A stretch of 64,000 bases of DNA from CBDBJL01 sp965206365 (GCA_965206365.1 CBDBJL010000004.1:124001-188000); one strand, 5' to 3'. Shown: positions 52,711-61,723, numbered from the stretch's first letter. Made by a program: numbers and translations. The notes: generated by a model not told the origin, from the letters alone.

Positions 52711-54183
52711 TTACGGAAGGCAATTAAGATAAGTATCCACATCCCATTCAGTAACGGTATGGTTAAATCTTTCCCACTCGTCTGTTTTATATTCATGGAA
52801 TAAACGATACATATCTCCAGGCATACCCGATTGCACCACCTTATCTTTCGCAAGGGCTTCTAATGCTGCCCCTAAAGTCATAGGTAATTTTTGAACTTCC
52901 TTACCGGATTCCATCGCCGCATAAATATTACGCTCTTCTGGTTTACCGCAATCAATCTTATTATCCAATCCATCATCCACCGCCACAAGTATGGTTGTGC
53001 CCATCAAATAAGGATTTACCATTGAATCCACCGAACGAAACTCAAAACGACCCGGTGCAGAAATACGCAGACCTGTCGTTCTATTTTGAAAACCCCAATC
53101 TTTAAAGATTGGTGCCCAAAATCCAGTATCCCACAACCGACGATAACTATTGACCGTAGAACAACCAATCGCAGTTAAAGCGTCCAAATGCTTTACAATG
53201 CCACCAATAGCGTGCTGACCAATAATTCCCGGCATTTGCGGATCATCACCCGATGGCATGAAAGTATTTTCACCACCAGAAGAATAAGTGAAAACAGCTT
53301 CGTTAGCTGGAAGACCCCCTGATTTATGACCGAGCATTTTAATTTTATCTTCACCACCCTTCCATAAGGAAATATTATGGTGACAACCATTAGCGGAAAC
53401 ACCCATAAAGGGTTTCGTCATAAAGCAAGCAATTAAACCAAATTCACGCGCAACCTGTGCACAAATTTGCCGATAAGTCGATAATCTATCCGCATTACGC
53501 AAACAATCATCATAAGTCCAATTTAATTCTAATTGACCCGGTGCATCCTCATGATCTCCTTGAATAATATCCAAGCCCATCGCACGAGAATATTTAATTA
53601 CCTGCATATAAACTTCACGCAAACTTTCAAATTGATCAATATGGTAGCAATATGGTCGCGAAAATCCACCATTGGGATTGCCATTTTCATCTTGTTTCAG
53701 CCACATCATTTCTGGTTCAGTGCCACAGCGTAGATGCATGCCATGCTTATCTTGAAACTGCTGATGCAACCGTCGCAAATTACCACGTCCGTCTGATGTT
53801 AAAAAAGCGCCAGGATCCTGGCGCTCTTCGCGATTTCTAAATAAAGTACACCATACACGTGCAACTCGCTTATCCCATGGTAGTTGGCAAAAACTATCTG
53901 CCTCTGGAATTCCAACCAGCTCAGCTGCCTCAGGGCCATAACCAATATATTCATCATGGCGATTTTGAAACAAATTCACCGTAGCCCCATACACTAGTTG
54001 AAAACCTTTTTGTGCAATCGATTCCCAATGATCAGCGGGAATACCCTTCCCACAAATCCGACCCGTTATCGAAACAAACTGTAAATATAAATATTCAACA
54101 CCAAGAGAATCAATCTGTTTTCGCACCTGCTTAATCATATCGGCACGCCCGGGTGCCTCCACAAAACTTTCAATATCCGTCAT
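52711..54183 (-). CDS. gmaS: gamma-glutamylmethylamide synthetase (GS type III family)
   Basis: 490 residues of the GlnA/GlnT type. GTEPEMMWL, DIIQGDHEDAPGQLELNW (metal ligands) and ISAPGRFEFRSVDSMVNPYL are the glutamine synthetase active-site signatures. GmaS ligates methylamine to glutamate. First gene of the minus-strand operon with TTAGGAG just before the ATG. A general glutamine synthetase-like role cannot be excluded by sequence, but linkage to mgsABC, tmo and tdm supports GmaS. Confidence 0.85.
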   Translation of the reverse strand: MTDIESFVEAPGRADMIKQVRKQIDSLGVEYLYLQFVSITGRICGKGIPADHWESIAQKGFQLVYGATVNLFQNRHDEYIGYGPEAAELVGIPEADSFCQLPWDKRVARVWCTLFRNREERQDPGAFLTSDGRGNLRRLHQQFQDKHGMHLRCGTEPEMMWLKQDENGNPNGGFSRPYCYHIDQFESLREVYMQVIKYSRAMGLDIIQGDHEDAPGQLELNWTYDDCLRNADRLSTYRQICAQVAREFGLIACFMTKPFMGVSANGCHHNISLWKGGEDKIKMLGHKSGGLPANEAVFTYSSGGENTFMPSGDDPQMPGIIGQHAIGGIVKHLDALTAIGCSTVNSYRRLWDTGFWAPIFKDWGFQNRTTGLRISAPGRFEFRSVDSMVNPYLMGTTILVAVDDGLDNKIDCGKPEERNIYAAMESGKEVQKLPMTLGAALEALAKDKVVQSGMPGDMYRLFHEYKTDEWERFNHTVTEWDVDTYLNCLP

Positions 54184-54761
54184 ATTTACTCCTAATTTCC
54201 AAATAAAACAGCGATAAATAAGATACTACTGTAACCAAAATGCCCACCGCCAATCACAATCAGTACTAAGGCGAATCACACTTTAAAGGACACCCTAATG
54301 AAGAAAGTAGGATATGTCAATTAACTTATGAGAAAAATGTTTGGATCAATAAAATTTATAACCCAAAATTATATCCATCACCCCATGTGAGTCGCATGAT
54401 AACTACGCTAATCTCCAACTGAAAAACGATACCCAGCTGGGTAAAATTTATAATCACTACAAAATAAACTCTATCATTTCCCCTACACATAACAGAATCT
54501 CCCTGCTAAAACCCCTCAGTTTATTTTCAAATAACCGTTTTTCAAAAAAATCAAACGCACTAAATTTTTTAATCGCTTCTGTGATTTCAAATAAAATCTC
54601 GCAAACATGATATCTTGCGAAAAAAATTTTATACAGCTTCTATATTTCACTTTTTTTAAAAATCTATCCAATTTTTACACTTACTAGTTGTAATTATAGT
54701 CCTAATATTGTTAATTTCTTGTCAAATCAAAATCTTACTATTTATGCAGTATTTTGGTGTT
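54184..54761. other. gene-free region upstream of gmaS
   Basis: No convincing gene on either strand; strongly AT-rich. It holds the possible gmaS promoter and a perfect 14-bp palindrome TACCCAGCTGGGTA at 54430-54443, a plausible operator for a regulator of the methylamine genes. Confidence 0.5.
54292..54320 (-). promoter_or_regulatory. possible gmaS promoter
   Basis: On the minus strand TTGACA (54320-54315) with 17 bases to a weak -10 TAGGGT (54297-54292), about 110 bases before the gmaS start. The -35 is perfect, the -10 is poor, so an activator may be needed. Confidence 0.35.
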
Positions 54762-55040
54762 TCATCTCCCAAAAAACCTATACATACCGCTTAATGTAAC
54801 TTTCATATCAAATGAAATACCAACATGCTCGTATATTCTGGATATCACCCAATAATAACGAGCCAACTGTTCATTTTGATACCTTCCGTAGCAATGCTTG
54901 AAAAAAATCAAACTACTTAAGCAAACCATATTACTTTTGGGAAAATGATCAACAACAGCTTGTGGTAGCGGAGCGGTTTTGATTTGTGGTATTCTACAAA
55001 ATGATGTTGCTCTTAGTTTTGAATCTGTTGAGATTACCAT
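54762..55040 (-). pseudogene. possible transposase remnant
   Basis: 92-codon frame with the sequence PLPQAVVDHFPKS and a FKHCYGRYQNEQLARYY helix that faintly recalls the IS66 transposase middle region. No conserved catalytic residues are visible and ends are undefined. Listed only because the frame is long for this AT-rich area. Confidence 0.2.
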
Positions 55041-55079
55041 CCCCCCCTTGAATAATAATATGCGGGGGGATTTTAAGGG

Positions 55080-55103
55080 GGGTGGCCATCGGCTGGGCCA
55101 CCC
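55080..55103. terminator. 8-bp GC-rich hairpin, possible bidirectional terminator
   Basis: GGGTGGCC (55080-55087) pairs with GGCCACCC (55096-55103) around an 8-base loop. On the + strand a T-poor, A-rich tail follows; a short C/T run lies on the other side. It separates the transposase-like remnant from the ankyrin pseudogene. Confidence 0.45.
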
Positions 55104-55207
55104 TTGATTATAAAAAAATAGCGTTTAACGAGCGGGATTTACCCCTTGATCATAGAGATATTGAGCGATTTCTTTGCAGAAATCAAAATTCTGCTTTTCG
55201 GTATTTT

Positions 55208-56008
55208 CTAGCTATTAAAGTAAAGAGCAAGAAAATCAGAACTATTGCGCTCTAACCCATCTTTGGCATGATCATAATCGCGTGTAATTTTTTCGGGTAA
55301 ATTATAAACATCCGCGCCATATTGCACCATAAGCTTAAAAGAATTCAAAATATCACCGCTAGAATCCTCTTTATACTGGTAATGCCAAGCCAACAGTGAG
55401 GCAGAAGTATATTAATAAAAATCGTAATAATTGGCAGATAATCTGGTAGGGTAAAGATTAGGATCTGCACCATATTCCAGCAATATTTTGGTAGTGGCTA
55501 AATTTTCTGGAGTTGGCTCTTCGATCATCCGATGCAGTAAACTATAGTTATCATAATCATCATTATTAATATCTTGCCCACGGTTAATAAAAATTCTATT
55601 ACCGGAAAATTATGGGCTTGAAGAGCACGACGAAACGAAGCAGCTGCAGAATATTTCGTATGTTTTACTAGGAAATCAAAAATTTCCGGATTAGAATTAT
55701 GGGCGGCAAAATATAACGGGGTATCGGGTGTCATTAAGCTCTAACCCTTCTGCAACTGCCTGTTTCACTTGTGCTAAAGTTACGGTTGCCAAAAATTGAT
55801 AATCACTCTCTTTTGTAAGAATGCCAATATTATACAGATATTTCGCAATTTTCTTACAAGCATCATAATGATAACCATTTTCGTTATTAGGATACAATTC
55901 AGCATTAATAAAATATCTTTTCAATAAAGAAGACCGCATCATTTTTATAATTTCTTTCACCATAAATTTGGCTTCCACCGCCACCATAACCTCCATAAAG
56001 ATATTCAT
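55208..56008 (-). pseudogene. ankyrin-repeat gene, decayed (copy 1)
   Basis: One ancestral gene now in at least three frames. 56008-55697 has the family's N-terminal module (DYQFLATVTLAQVKQAVAEG); the frame breaks near 55715 and resumes with TPLYFAAHNSNPEIFDFLVK; it breaks again near 55590 into GQDINNDDYDNYSLLHRMIE and ILLEYGADPNL, stops near 55410, and a further ankyrin-like piece ends at 55208. Ankyrin consensus pieces (TPLHxAAxN, LLxxGADxN) are clear. Not expressed as a whole protein. Confidence 0.8.
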
Positions 56009-56102
56009 TAAATAACATTATCCAACCTGCCCCCATAGGCTAATAATAATTCAAATAGGGCTAATAATCTTATTCGTTGCTACAATATGTTCATCTGGAG
56101 CA

Positions 56103-56664
56103 TCATAACGGGTAGCAATGATTTGTGAGTAAAGTGGTAGGTGTTGCAACAATGTCAAAATTCTCGCCATAAGAGAATAAATACGTATAGAAATTAGGAT
56201 CTGCACCATATTCCAGCAATAATTTAACTTTGTCTAAATCACGATTCTCTACGGCTCGATGCAAAGTGGTGTAGTCTTCATCATCAATAATATTAATATC
56301 TGCGCCAGCTTCCAGCAATAATTCAATTACCGGGATATTTTTTCCATTGATGGCGATGGCCAAAAGATCGGGAGTGAGGTATCGTTTTGCATAAACATCA
56401 TAATAGCTATTTGTACTGGGAGTTTGTTAGAGTAAAAATTTGGCAATTTCAGGGTTAGGATTTTCAGCAGCATAATGTAGCGGTAAGAAATGCCCCTTCA
56501 TAAGATCTGTTCTTATATTCATACCCTTAGGCAAGGGCATCCTTGACCTGTTTTAGCGTGGCAGTTTTCAGAAAATGATAATCTGATTGCTGTTGATTGG
56601 CATGGGCAACTACCATGATAAGGGCAGAGATACCGAATATAATTTTCAACCATCTATATTCCAT
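56103..56664 (-). pseudogene. ankyrin-repeat gene with signal peptide, decayed (copy 2)
   Basis: Starts at 56664 with a signal peptide (LKIIFGISALIMVVAHA), then QSDYHFLKTATLKQVKDALA, a module shared with copy 1. The frame is lost at about 56529 (TAA after ALA); the continuation carries LPLHYAAENPNPEIAKFLL, then an in-frame TAA at 56426-56428, then NIPVIELLLEAGADINIIDD and KVKLLLEYGADPNF to 56103. Two lesions make it a pseudogene. The signal suggests the ancestor acted outside the cytoplasm. Confidence 0.8.
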
Positions 56665-56719
56665 CTTTGCCCTGTATCTTCATAAAAATTGTAATCCCTA
56701 TTTAAAATTACCAACAATC

Positions 56720-56902
56720 TTAATCAAAATTAATGTTTGACCCTTTATGTTGTGCATTTAAGTCTTTTTTAATTTTTTTAAGTGTTTCTTCGGTATGATT
56801 AAGGACATTATTTAAAAGTCTGATGCTACTTTCTTCTTTAAGTTTTATCGAGATTTCTTTGCCAAAAATTAAAATCCCTTTAATTACCTTTAACTTTGCC
56901 AT
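56720..56902 (-). CDS. small hypothetical protein of the ankyrin cluster
   Basis: 60 residues, Lys/Glu-rich helical. It starts MAKLKV, the same six residues as the ankyrin gene at 57754, and the upstream bases are also similar, so the two share a duplicated 5' segment. The rest is unlike ankyrin. May be a truncated copy. Confidence 0.4.
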   Translation of the reverse strand: MAKLKVIKGILIFGKEISIKLKEESSIRLLNNVLNHTEETLKKIKKDLNAQHKGSNINFD

Positions 56903-57790
56903 AAAGCATGGTCCTTTCTAAAAAAAATGCTAGCTTTGTATGAGGGAAAATTCGCATCATCAAGAACTTTAGTAGTTAGAGAGAACGCCGATTTTGATCA
57001 GATAATTATCAAAGAAATCAAAATTGGCAAAATTGCCTTTCTTATTTTTTGCTTTCACATCAGCGCCGTATTCGATTAAAATATCAATCATAGCAATCGT
57101 TTCTTCATAAGTGACATTACTAGTGGGCTCATATTGTTCATCTTCACTACATCCGCCACCTTCACTACACTCAATATAATGTTTTTCCCTATCGTATATT
57201 TGGTGTACGTATTTTCCATGAACAGCCTTAAAAAATGGGGTTTCACCATCATCATCACGGGCATTTACATCCGCCCCGGCATCTAGCAAAAGCTTGGTGA
57301 TTTCAGCATTTTCAGTGTTATGCAAAGGCGTTTCTCCGTTAATACGATTACGGGCATTCGCATCTGCCCCTGCACTTAGTAACAGCTTAACAATTTCAGC
57401 ATCGCGAGCCCAATGCAAAGGCGTATATTCCCAATAACTTTTGATATTCACATCTGCCCCCTCTTCAATTAAGAAAATCGCAATCTCACTCCTTCCAGCA
57501 AGAAGAGCCCCAGGTAATAAAGTTTCACCATTTTCATCTCTGCTATTAATATCAATGCCCATTGCCAGTAATTCTTGAATATCAGCAAGGGTAGCGGTTT
57601 TCACATCAAAATAATATCTTATAGGATCTTCAATATCTACAATTTCTTCCGCTTGCGCTATAACAAAAAAAAAGATTCCACCCATAAGAACACCCGTTAT
57701 GAGTATGTTTATTAGCAAATTTGCGTGTTTGCTTTTTACCTTTAATTTTGCCATAAATTATTCTCGTTTTCTAAAAAGATGCTAGCTTTG
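56883..57790 (-). repeat. duplicated 5' segments of two MAKLKV genes
   Basis: Bases 56883-56938 and 57735-57790 share the start of the coding sequence and the upstream stretch (TTTGCCATAAA, then TCTAAAAAnATGCTAGCTTTGT) with a few changes. This suggests tandem duplication of a promoter-start module in the ankyrin cluster. The coordinates span both copies and the gene between. Confidence 0.6.
56969..57754 (-). CDS. ankyrin-repeat protein, secreted or membrane anchored
   Basis: 261 residues, intact. Hydrophobic N-terminal segment (LLINILITGVLMGGIFFFVI) after a basic MAKLKVKSK start; an FDVKTATLADIQELLAMGID module; four to five ankyrin repeats (IAIFLIEEGADVNIKSY, TPLHWARDAEIVKLLLSAGA, TPLHNTENAEITKLLLDAGA, DILIEYGADVKAK) with an acidic Cys-bearing insertion (HYIECSEGGGCSEDE). 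Ankyrin repeats bind proteins; with an N-terminal export signal it would face the periplasm or outside. It is the only intact member of the cluster here. Confidence 0.8.
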   Translation of the reverse strand: MAKLKVKSKHANLLINILITGVLMGGIFFFVIAQAEEIVDIEDPIRYYFDVKTATLADIQELLAMGIDINSRDENGETLLPGALLAGRSEIAIFLIEEGADVNIKSYWEYTPLHWARDAEIVKLLLSAGADANARNRINGETPLHNTENAEITKLLLDAGADVNARDDDGETPFFKAVHGKYVHQIYDREKHYIECSEGGGCSEDEQYEPTSNVTYEETIAMIDILIEYGADVKAKNKKGNFANFDFFDNYLIKIGVLSNY

Positions 57791-57845
57791 TTCATACAAA
57801 ACTAGCATAAGTTTGCTTACATAACAAATAATATTTATGAAATAT

Positions 57846-58073
57846 TTACTTACTTAAAATGCTGTTAGTTGTTTCTAAGATTTTTTTATATTCTGCTTTA
57901 TCTTTTTCTGCTATTTCTGCTTTTTCACTCGCAGTTTTATAAAATGTAGAAATTGAACTTATTGCCTCGTTAATTTTTATCATTGCCTTATTCACATCAG
58001 CAATGTTTTTTACGCATGGATTATCATTATTCCGATTTTTTGCTTCTAAAATTGCCGAGCGCATCGCCACCAA
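57846..58073 (-). CDS. small hypothetical protein, possibly 5' truncated
   Basis: 75 residues from a TTG start, helical (NKAMIKINEAISSISTFYKT, EKAEIAEKDKAEYKKILETT). The frame continues open upstream to beyond 58180 (NAVKKKSEDSKYPNIYNIDK), with no ATG, so an original longer protein may have lost its start to rearrangement near the TGGCAGT repeats. Function unknown. Confidence 0.4.
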   Translation of the reverse strand: MVAMRSAILEAKNRNNDNPCVKNIADVNKAMIKINEAISSISTFYKTASEKAEIAEKDKAEYKKILETTNSILSK

Positions 58074-58173
58074 GGCGGCAATATCGCGTACCTTATCAAT
58101 ATTATAAATATTAGGATATTTAGAATCTTCAGATTTCTTTTTTACTGCATTGTTAAATGAAAGATGGTATGCT

Positions 58174-58477
58174 TTAAGGTGGCAGTGATGTGCGACTATC
58201 TGCGAAGTGCTACGATATGGTGCGATGAGGTTGATTCCTGAATAGATATTAAACTGCTATAATTACCTATAAATGCTTATAAACAAGGCTTCTAAGCTGT
58301 AAGGCTTGGTTTAAGATTATTCATAAACTGCCATAAAACGTGCTTCAAGTGGCTTATTTTTTTGCTTTTGCAACATGGCAGTCTCGAAATTTAGAAAACT
58401 AAAAAAAAACTTTTAAACCCTATATTTTAGGGTTTTGATTTCTAACATGGCAGTCGAAATCATCTTAAGGTGGCAGT
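58174..58477. repeat. cluster of TGGCAGT-containing repeats
   Basis: In this gene-free stretch TTAAGGTGGCAGT occurs at 58174-58186 and 58465-58477, AACATGGCAGTC at 58372-58383 and 58444-58455, and a reverse copy (ACTGCCAT) at 58327-58334. It lies exactly where the ankyrin region gives way to the second prophage. Iterons, an integration scar or a regulator array are possible; I see no gene between 58074 and 58493. Confidence 0.55.
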
Positions 58478-58493
58478 TTAATTCTGATTAATC

Positions 58494-59243
58494 CTAAACA
58501 TTTTCGGGATATTCATCCCAAGTTTTTCCGCGCCATTTACGACCTGTTTTTTTCTTATTAACACCGCCCCATTGCTTAAAGAAGAAGGCTGTGCCAGTTT
58601 TTCGGCATAATGCTTCAATTTCAGCTATCCATTCATCATCCATATTTCGTGCCGAAGGGCCGCTCTCGCCACCTATAATTGCCCAATCAATCGCCGTTAA
58701 ATTAGCCTTAGATACCGAAGCTAATAAGGGCTCAAACGATACAAAGCGGATGGTTGCCGGCATAAGTCGTAATTCATCAAGCCTGTCAATATAAGCGTTG
58801 CTCTCAACACTTACGCCGATCCAGATATGCGCAGGCAATTGATAATTATATTTCATCAAAAATTCTCTAGCGCGTTCCGGGCGTTTAGTTAAAATTTGAA
58901 ATTCATGCCAATCGGCTTTCAGCATCGTATTAAATGCTTGTTTAATAAATTTATCGGGGACGGCTTCATAAAATAAATCCGACATAGAATTAACAAATAT
59001 TTTCGCGGGTTTACGCCATTTTAGGGGTTGTGATAACAAATTTTCATCAAAACTGGCTTTTCCGGTCCAATTGGCTTTACCTTCACGTTTAACAGTGCCA
59101 ATATAAAGTGGGTGTTGCATGGCTTGCAGGCGTTCTGCCATTCGAATTGCATAGCAATTTTTGCAACCTGGCGAAACCTTAAAGCAACCTTTCACTGGGT
59201 TCCATGTGCGGTCAGTCCATTCAATTTTGCTAATTTCACCCAT
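58494..59243 (-). CDS. DUF5131 (phage Gp37/Gp68) family protein
   Basis: 249 residues. IEWTDRTWNPVKGC, then VSPGCKNCYAIRMAERLQ provides Cys resembling a radical-SAM-like cluster motif; KIFVNSMSDLFYEAVPD, IWIGVSVES and AIIGGESGPSARNMD are the family hallmarks. Frequent in prophages, sometimes paired with a three-Cys-motif partner (TcmP); no partner is next to it here. Reaction unknown. Confidence 0.9.
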   Translation of the reverse strand: MGEISKIEWTDRTWNPVKGCFKVSPGCKNCYAIRMAERLQAMQHPLYIGTVKREGKANWTGKASFDENLLSQPLKWRKPAKIFVNSMSDLFYEAVPDKFIKQAFNTMLKADWHEFQILTKRPERAREFLMKYNYQLPAHIWIGVSVESNAYIDRLDELRLMPATIRFVSFEPLLASVSKANLTAIDWAIIGGESGPSARNMDDEWIAEIEALCRKTGTAFFFKQWGGVNKKKTGRKWRGKTWDEYPENV

Positions 59244-59246
59244 TTA

Positions 59247-59609
59247 TTACCTCTTATAATTATTTTTTAATTGATTAATTAACACTTTAATCGTTTGTTG
59301 ATCATTATCAGAAAGTTTTTTTAAATCACGATACATTGCAACTAATCCAGAATCCTCATCAGAAGCATCAGGATTTTCACCAACCAAATCAGCTATTCCT
59401 ACTTGAAAAAAGTCTGCCAATCTTTTGAGAAGGTCAAGTGACGGATTTTTTGCTTTGCCAGTCTCTAAATCCCAAATATGAGTTTTGGATGCACCTACCC
59501 TAGTCGCAACATCTTGAAGAGAAATAGATTTTTTAAGTCTTAATTGTTTTAATCGCAATGCTAATGACACTTCTTTTAATTCGTAATCGGTATATTGTTC
59601 TCTATTCAT
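59247..59609 (-). CDS. XRE-family transcriptional regulator
   Basis: 120 residues. The helix-turn-helix is LKKSISLQDVATRVGASKTH followed by IWDLETGKAKNPSLDLLKRL; the C-terminal part is short and helical, with no peptidase or ligand domain. It overlaps the upstream methyltransferase-like gene by eight bases. In a prophage early region it may be a repressor or a controller of the methyltransferase genes. Confidence 0.85.
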   Translation of the reverse strand: MNREQYTDYELKEVSLALRLKQLRLKKSISLQDVATRVGASKTHIWDLETGKAKNPSLDLLKRLADFFQVGIADLVGENPDASDEDSGLVAMYRDLKKLSDNDQQTIKVLINQLKNNYKR

Positions 59610-60213
59610 AATCGCTATCCTTTTCTAGCAATTTTCTACAAGGGGGAATCCATACAAGACTGGTATTTTTTTGTGGATTTTTCTCCCAAACAAACCACGC
59701 ATAAGCTGTTGCGCTTTTAATTTTGCTATCAAGTCGCCCTTTTACTAAAGGTACGCGTTCGGCAAATGGGGCAAAGATTGTGGGGGGTGTTTGAGAAAAT
59801 AAACGGTTATATCGCCCTATAGATTCTGTAAAATTACCGCGACAAAACATGGCAACGCCATCGGTGGCAAGCCCTAACGATTTTGAAATAAAACCCTCAG
59901 CTTTGTTAAAAGGGGGATTTGTAATTACCCATTGGGGCGGATGGCAATAAAAATCATCGCTTAAAAAATCTTTTACATTAGCTTTTTCATAGCCGTAATC
60001 GTGAATGTCGGCGGCATAGACATTTTCAAAATAATCCGCTAAGGTCTCCGCCATATACCCCCTGCCGCCAAGCACGCTTTTATTTGATAAAGTGCTATTT
60101 AATACATATTTAATCAGGGCGCGCGTTGCCCAGGGCGGGGTAGGAAAATCATCTAAGCCATCGCCAATTTCATGCCGTTGCGCCATTATTGCGTAGGATC
60201 CTTTGGGTATCAT
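59602..60213 (-). CDS. DNA methyltransferase-like protein with short motif I
   Basis: 203 residues. The catalytic motif VITNPPFNKAEGF is clear. The SAM-binding motif normally reads like VLEPACGRGYM; here the equivalent is SVLGGRGYMAETLADYF, two residues shorter, then VYAADIHDYG. N-terminal DDFPTPPWATRALI is the usual start of such phage proteins. Start 60213 has AAGGA upstream; 60186 is an alternative. SAM binding may be weakened. Confidence 0.7.
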   Translation of the reverse strand: MIPKGSYAIMAQRHEIGDGLDDFPTPPWATRALIKYVLNSTLSNKSVLGGRGYMAETLADYFENVYAADIHDYGYEKANVKDFLSDDFYCHPPQWVITNPPFNKAEGFISKSLGLATDGVAMFCRGNFTESIGRYNRLFSQTPPTIFAPFAERVPLVKGRLDSKIKSATAYAWFVWEKNPQKNTSLVWIPPCRKLLEKDSDYE

Positions 60214-60223
60214 TTTCAAATCC

Positions 60224-61078
60224 TTAAATTAAAATTAATTGGTTGTTATTTTCGGTTTCATACTCAAGATTCTTGCAATGAATTTTCAAGAGTAAGCCAC
60301 GCATATGCGCTTGCCAATGGCATAACGGAATTTCCGCAACTTCTAATTCTGTCCACCCTGTTGGCAAACCCATCATCCATTCGGTGAATTGAGGGTTTAA
60401 AATCATCTCTAACTTTTTGCCATTTTGGGGAGTCGAGTCTTGGCGCGAAAGGGGGCATCCATTCCACATGTGTGCGACTTGATCCCGCAAGGAGGCAGGC
60501 ATTTTTCTTTCTAATCTCTTCTTGAAAGTTTCCTCGCTTAGCACCCCCCCATCGCCTCTGTAGCTTTTATGGTGCGCCATAATAAATAATCGCTCTCTTT
60601 TGTGAGGCGCACCAAGCTCCTCCGCGCTGAACAAGCCAGCCGCAACTTTGTAACCCAAACATTGAAGATCTTTTGCGACATCGTAAAATCCATTAGATAA
60701 ATGTTGGCGGACATTTTCAAAGAAGCAGATTTTTGGCTGAATTTCCCTGATAATTCTTGCGATTGCGTTCCACAAATAGGCGGGGTCGTTTTTGCCAAGT
60801 CGTCTACCTGCTGCGCTGAATGGCTGGCAGGGGTATCCGCCAGCAATGCAATCCACGATTCCACGCCATGGCTGGCAATCAAAGGTGGCAATATCCGCTC
60901 AAATAGGCGCGCAATCCAAGTTTCCTGCTTGCATTTGTTTTGCCAAAATTTCGCAGGCATATGTTTCCCTCTCCACGTAACATATAACGCGGCTGTTTGG
61001 CTTTGCCAATTTAATTCCGAGTTCGAGTCCGCCGATCCCGGAACATATTGATAAAATTTTTGGGGAACAAAAATCCAC
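60224..61078 (-). pseudogene. dcm: DNA cytosine-5 methyltransferase with one in-frame stop
   Basis: The frame starts at GTG 61078 and reads the full C5-methyltransferase N-terminus: KILSICSGIGGLELGIKLAK (motif I), RVICYVERETYACEIL, then CAPI, a TGA at 60899-60901, and on with ADIATFDCQPW, GGYPCQPFSAAGRRLG (catalytic Pro-Cys), FFENVRQHLS and GAPHKRERLFIM. The TGA stands where homologues have Trp (TGG). A product from GTG 60856 would lack motif I. About 284 codons, so the C-terminus is on the short side. Real nonsense mutation or sequencing error. Confidence 0.88.
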
Positions 61079-61081
61079 AAT

Positions 61082-61723
61082 TTAAATATCCTTTCGCAAC
61101 CACTTTCCAAACCTGACGATTAATTTATCGAGGGTTTCATTATCTAAATATCTATGGTTCATGCCGTAACCATTGCGGTCACACCAATTATCGAGTGCAA
61201 ACCGGCTGGCATTGCTCTTCACTTTATCTTGCCAAAACAATTTTTCCCATTGCGCCCGCACGATGTAAATTCGTGGATTTTCATCGTCAATGAATTGCAC
61301 TTTACCCTCGCGCGCCAGCATTGCTTTTAAGGCCTCAATGGCTTTATACGCCACTTGTGGGGTCATCCAATTTTCATGGTCAACCTTAATTTGCCTCTTT
61401 ACAAAGGCGCGAATGGCATGATCGCTACGGTTTTCAACCACCCCTAACCAATATGCAGAAATCCAAAGCGCGCGCAATTTTTTCACAACCTCATTGTTTG
61501 GTAGGGTCGAGGTTGTTCCCCCCTTGCCAATAATCTCATCGATAACCTTGTAAATTTGCCCTATTTGCATTTTGCCGGCAGAACTTGTATTTGTAATTCG
61601 TTTGTACAGTGCGCGCTTGCTGGCATCATCAATGCCATTATTGTTAATTTCGATGTGCAATTTAGCCAGGGCTTTGCGCTTTTCTGGGGAAGCTGGAGAT
61701 TTTGCGGGTGTTTTAGCCATCAT
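61082..61723 (-). CDS. gemA: GemA/Gp16-like phage regulatory protein (DUF1018)
   Basis: 213 residues. LRALWISAYWLGVVENRSDH followed by AIRAFVKRQIKVDHENW matches Mu GemA (DUF1018); the N-terminal part is KKTPA-like basic and the C-terminal part helical. In Mu, GemA modulates host gene expression and DNA topology. It overlaps the upstream gene by 11 bases and ends four bases before dcm. Confidence 0.85.
   Translation of the reverse strand: MMAKTPAKSPASPEKRKALAKLHIEINNNGIDDASKRALYKRITNTSSAGKMQIGQIYKVIDEIIGKGGTTSTLPNNEVVKKLRALWISAYWLGVVENRSDHAIRAFVKRQIKVDHENWMTPQVAYKAIEALKAMLAREGKVQFIDDENPRIYIVRAQWEKLFWQDKVKSNASRFALDNWCDRNGYGMNHRYLDNETLDKLIVRFGKWLRKDI

Noticed and set aside
60899..60901. Alternative genetic code with TGA as Trp
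   Set aside because: Many genes, including tmoW, gam and dinD's neighbours, end in TGA with intact family C-termini, and Trp is encoded by TGG throughout. One TGA in dcm is better explained by mutation or error.
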